This document shows positions 63,166 through 64,000 of a stretch of DNA of 64,000 bases, in pieces. The position numbers and the translations under genes were made by a program. A model generated the notes under the pieces. The model had not been told where the DNA came from. It saw nothing but the letters and a program-made list of their open reading frames with translations, and did no database searches. This DNA is from Planococcus antarcticus DSM 14505 (GTDB lineage Bacteria; Bacillota; Bacilli; Bacillales_A; Planococcaceae), in assembly GCF_001687565.2 (NCBI RefSeq), contig NZ_CP016534.2, positions 1,864,501 to 1,928,500 of the forward strand. The letters are read 5' to 3'. Position 1 is the stretch's first letter. The number at the start of each line of letters is the position of its first letter.

Positions 63166-63186
63166 ATTTAGATCACAATAATTTTT

Positions 63187-63224
63187 TAAAAAAAAAAAAA
63201 ACTGACCGCAACAGCGGCCAGTTA
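63187..63224 (-). terminator. Terminator of the anti-sigma factor gene
   Basis: On the minus strand AACTGGCCGC pairs with GCGGTCAGTT (one G-T pair) and is followed by more than ten T. Sigma/anti-sigma transcripts should end here, so the surface protein needs its own promoter. Confidence 0.85.
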
Positions 63225-63944
63225 AATCTCAGAACTCAATACAATTTCTCCTTCAGGCGTTTCATTCCCTGTCTCGGGCTCCAGCGTAATGGCGATCGTA
63301 TCCCATTCCTCTGTATTTTCTTCCAGCTGATAATAGCTTGCCCCTTCACCGTTCGGATTGGGCGAAAATGCGCCTGCTGGTATCGGTTGGCCGTCCTTGA
63401 TCAGCCATACCTGATAAACTTGGCTGGCATCTAGTTCGGCCAATTGATCAGCTTGTACGACCAGATTCAACAAACCTTCCTCTTCTATCAGCGCTGCAGT
63501 AGCAGTTCCTGAAAATGTTTCGTTCGGCTGCAGTTCGAATGATTTAATGGCCGTTTCCAGTGCATCGTCTTGATCTGACAATTGCTGGAAAGCGTAGCCA
63601 TTGCCCAAGAGCGACACCAGGAGCACAGCCGCAATAAGCGGTTTCCAGATATTCGCCTTACTTTTCTTTTTGTGCAACGGTATCGGTGACATTGTTGGTT
63701 TTAATGCTGCGGGCGGATTGTTCTGTTCCGGTATTTCTTCAAAGACATTGGACAGGATCCGTACTTTCATATCTGCTGGCGGTTCCACTGGATCTGCAAG
63801 ATAAGGGAGCTCGCCAGTCACTTCTATCATTTCCTGACATTCTGTGCATGTTTTCAAATGTTGTTCAAATTGCTGGATTTCATCTGCCGACAGCGTTCCA
63901 TTCAGATAATCTACTAAACGGTCACAATCCATATTAGTCATCAT
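63222..63944 (-). CDS. Anti-sigma factor with zinc-finger and RskA-like domain
   Basis: A 240-residue membrane protein. The N-terminal zinc-binding anti-sigma motif is H29-x3-C33-x2-C36 (QHLKTCTEC), typical of ZAS proteins that hold an ECF sigma factor. A transmembrane helix lies at about 100-118. The extracellular part (120-240) has the RskA-type fold: LNLVVQADQLAELDASQVYQVWLIKDGQPIPAG. AAGGGGGG precedes the ATG, and the start overlaps the end of the sigma gene, showing translational coupling. An external signal should release the sigma factor. Confidence 0.93.
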   Translation of the reverse strand: MMTNMDCDRLVDYLNGTLSADEIQQFEQHLKTCTECQEMIEVTGELPYLADPVEPPADMKVRILSNVFEEIPEQNNPPAALKPTMSPIPLHKKKSKANIWKPLIAAVLLVSLLGNGYAFQQLSDQDDALETAIKSFELQPNETFSGTATAALIEEEGLLNLVVQADQLAELDASQVYQVWLIKDGQPIPAGAFSPNPNGEGASYYQLEENTEEWDTIAITLEPETGNETPEGEIVLSSEI

Positions 63945-64000
63945 AAGCCCCCCTTTCCTGCATCCCGTGCAGCGATGTTTTTAATTTCTTTAAAGCCAGC
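63934..64000 (-). CDS. RNA polymerase ECF sigma factor, C-terminal end (continues outside window)
   Basis: Only the last 22 residues are present, LALKKLKTSLHGMQERGAYDD, which fits the end of region 4 of an ECF sigma factor (after the recognition helix). It overlaps the anti-sigma start by 11 bases. Family assignment is by context and this short tail. Confidence 0.7.
   Translation of the reverse strand, partial: LALKKLKTSLHGMQERGAYDD

Overview
The window looks like a chromosomal segment of a Gram-positive member of the Bacillota, most probably a Planococcaceae (Planococcus/Planomicrobium-like) bacterium. The reasons are strong AGGAGG-type ribosome sites, mid-40s GC, Bacillus-style operons (fruRKA, ptsHI, a cobalamin-riboswitch operon, ECF sigma/anti-sigma) and tandem extragenic hairpin repeats starting aacgaaaagcggaag. 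I saw no rRNA, tRNA, CRISPR array, prophage or intact insertion sequence. Genus assignment is inference from gene content only.

Layout. 1-8 kb: the end of an acyl-CoA synthetase, then a run of decayed accessory genes (P-loop kinase, DinB fragment, DUF3885 protein, unknown protein, dihydrofolate-reductase-family protein) around one intact ASCH gene, then an unusual EthD/strictosidine-synthase-like fusion and a Bcr/CflA exporter. 8-14.6 kb: a lipoprotein, a small membrane protein, a pyruvate oxidase broken by one missing base, a PAS-GGDEF-EAL protein, an AraC regulator and a VOC protein. 14.6-16.1 kb: a degenerate island with an ArsR-like fragment and a ruined MazEF toxin-antitoxin pair whose operator palindrome is still perfect. 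16-23 kb: an ABC1 kinase, a coupled MBL-Nudix pair, a decayed topology-modulation kinase beside two tandem SRPBCC paralogues, a histidine phosphatase and an NTF2-like protein. 23.4-29.3 kb: the fructose PTS operon fruR-fruK-fruA, divergent from ptsHI, with a cre site inside the fru promoter. 29-40 kb: an SDR, an MBL hydrolase, NAD(P)HX dehydratase, LMW-PTP, small membrane proteins, a broken alpha/beta hydrolase, an SGNH hydrolase, a K+ channel, a sirtuin and a broken YdeI-family gene. 40-48.8 kb: acetamidase, DUF2207 protein, YqcI/YcgG protein, LacI regulator, arylamine N-acetyltransferase, a B12-riboswitch operon and an EVE-like/HNH nuclease. 48.9-49.3 kb: tandem extragenic repeats. 49-60 kb: CtaG-like protein, diguanylate cyclase, GNAT, divergent MFS/SgrR pair, P1 peptidase, VTT-domain protein, guaC and a peptidase-E-like protein. 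60.5-64 kb: a heavily decayed metallopeptidase-like gene, then a surface protein, anti-sigma factor and the end of an ECF sigma factor.

How genes work together. Fructose enters through FruA, is phosphorylated again by FruK, and the phosphate chain comes from PtsI and HPr next door; FruR and CcpA-HPr(Ser-P) probably control the operon. Two cyclic-di-GMP enzymes (one GGDEF, one GGDEF-EAL) sit in the window. The adenosyltransferase-like gene and BtuF-like lipoprotein share a B12 riboswitch with its own terminator. The sigma/anti-sigma pair probably controls the downstream wall-anchored protein, which has two 184-residue repeats, each with the same four histidines, and is the best candidate here for an undescribed system.

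Many genes are broken. Some lesions are single-base changes in short homopolymers, which could be assembly error. Others are in-frame stops, most of which can be explained by C-to-T change (Gln to stop), which looks like real decay. These two kinds need to be told apart before drawing biological conclusions.
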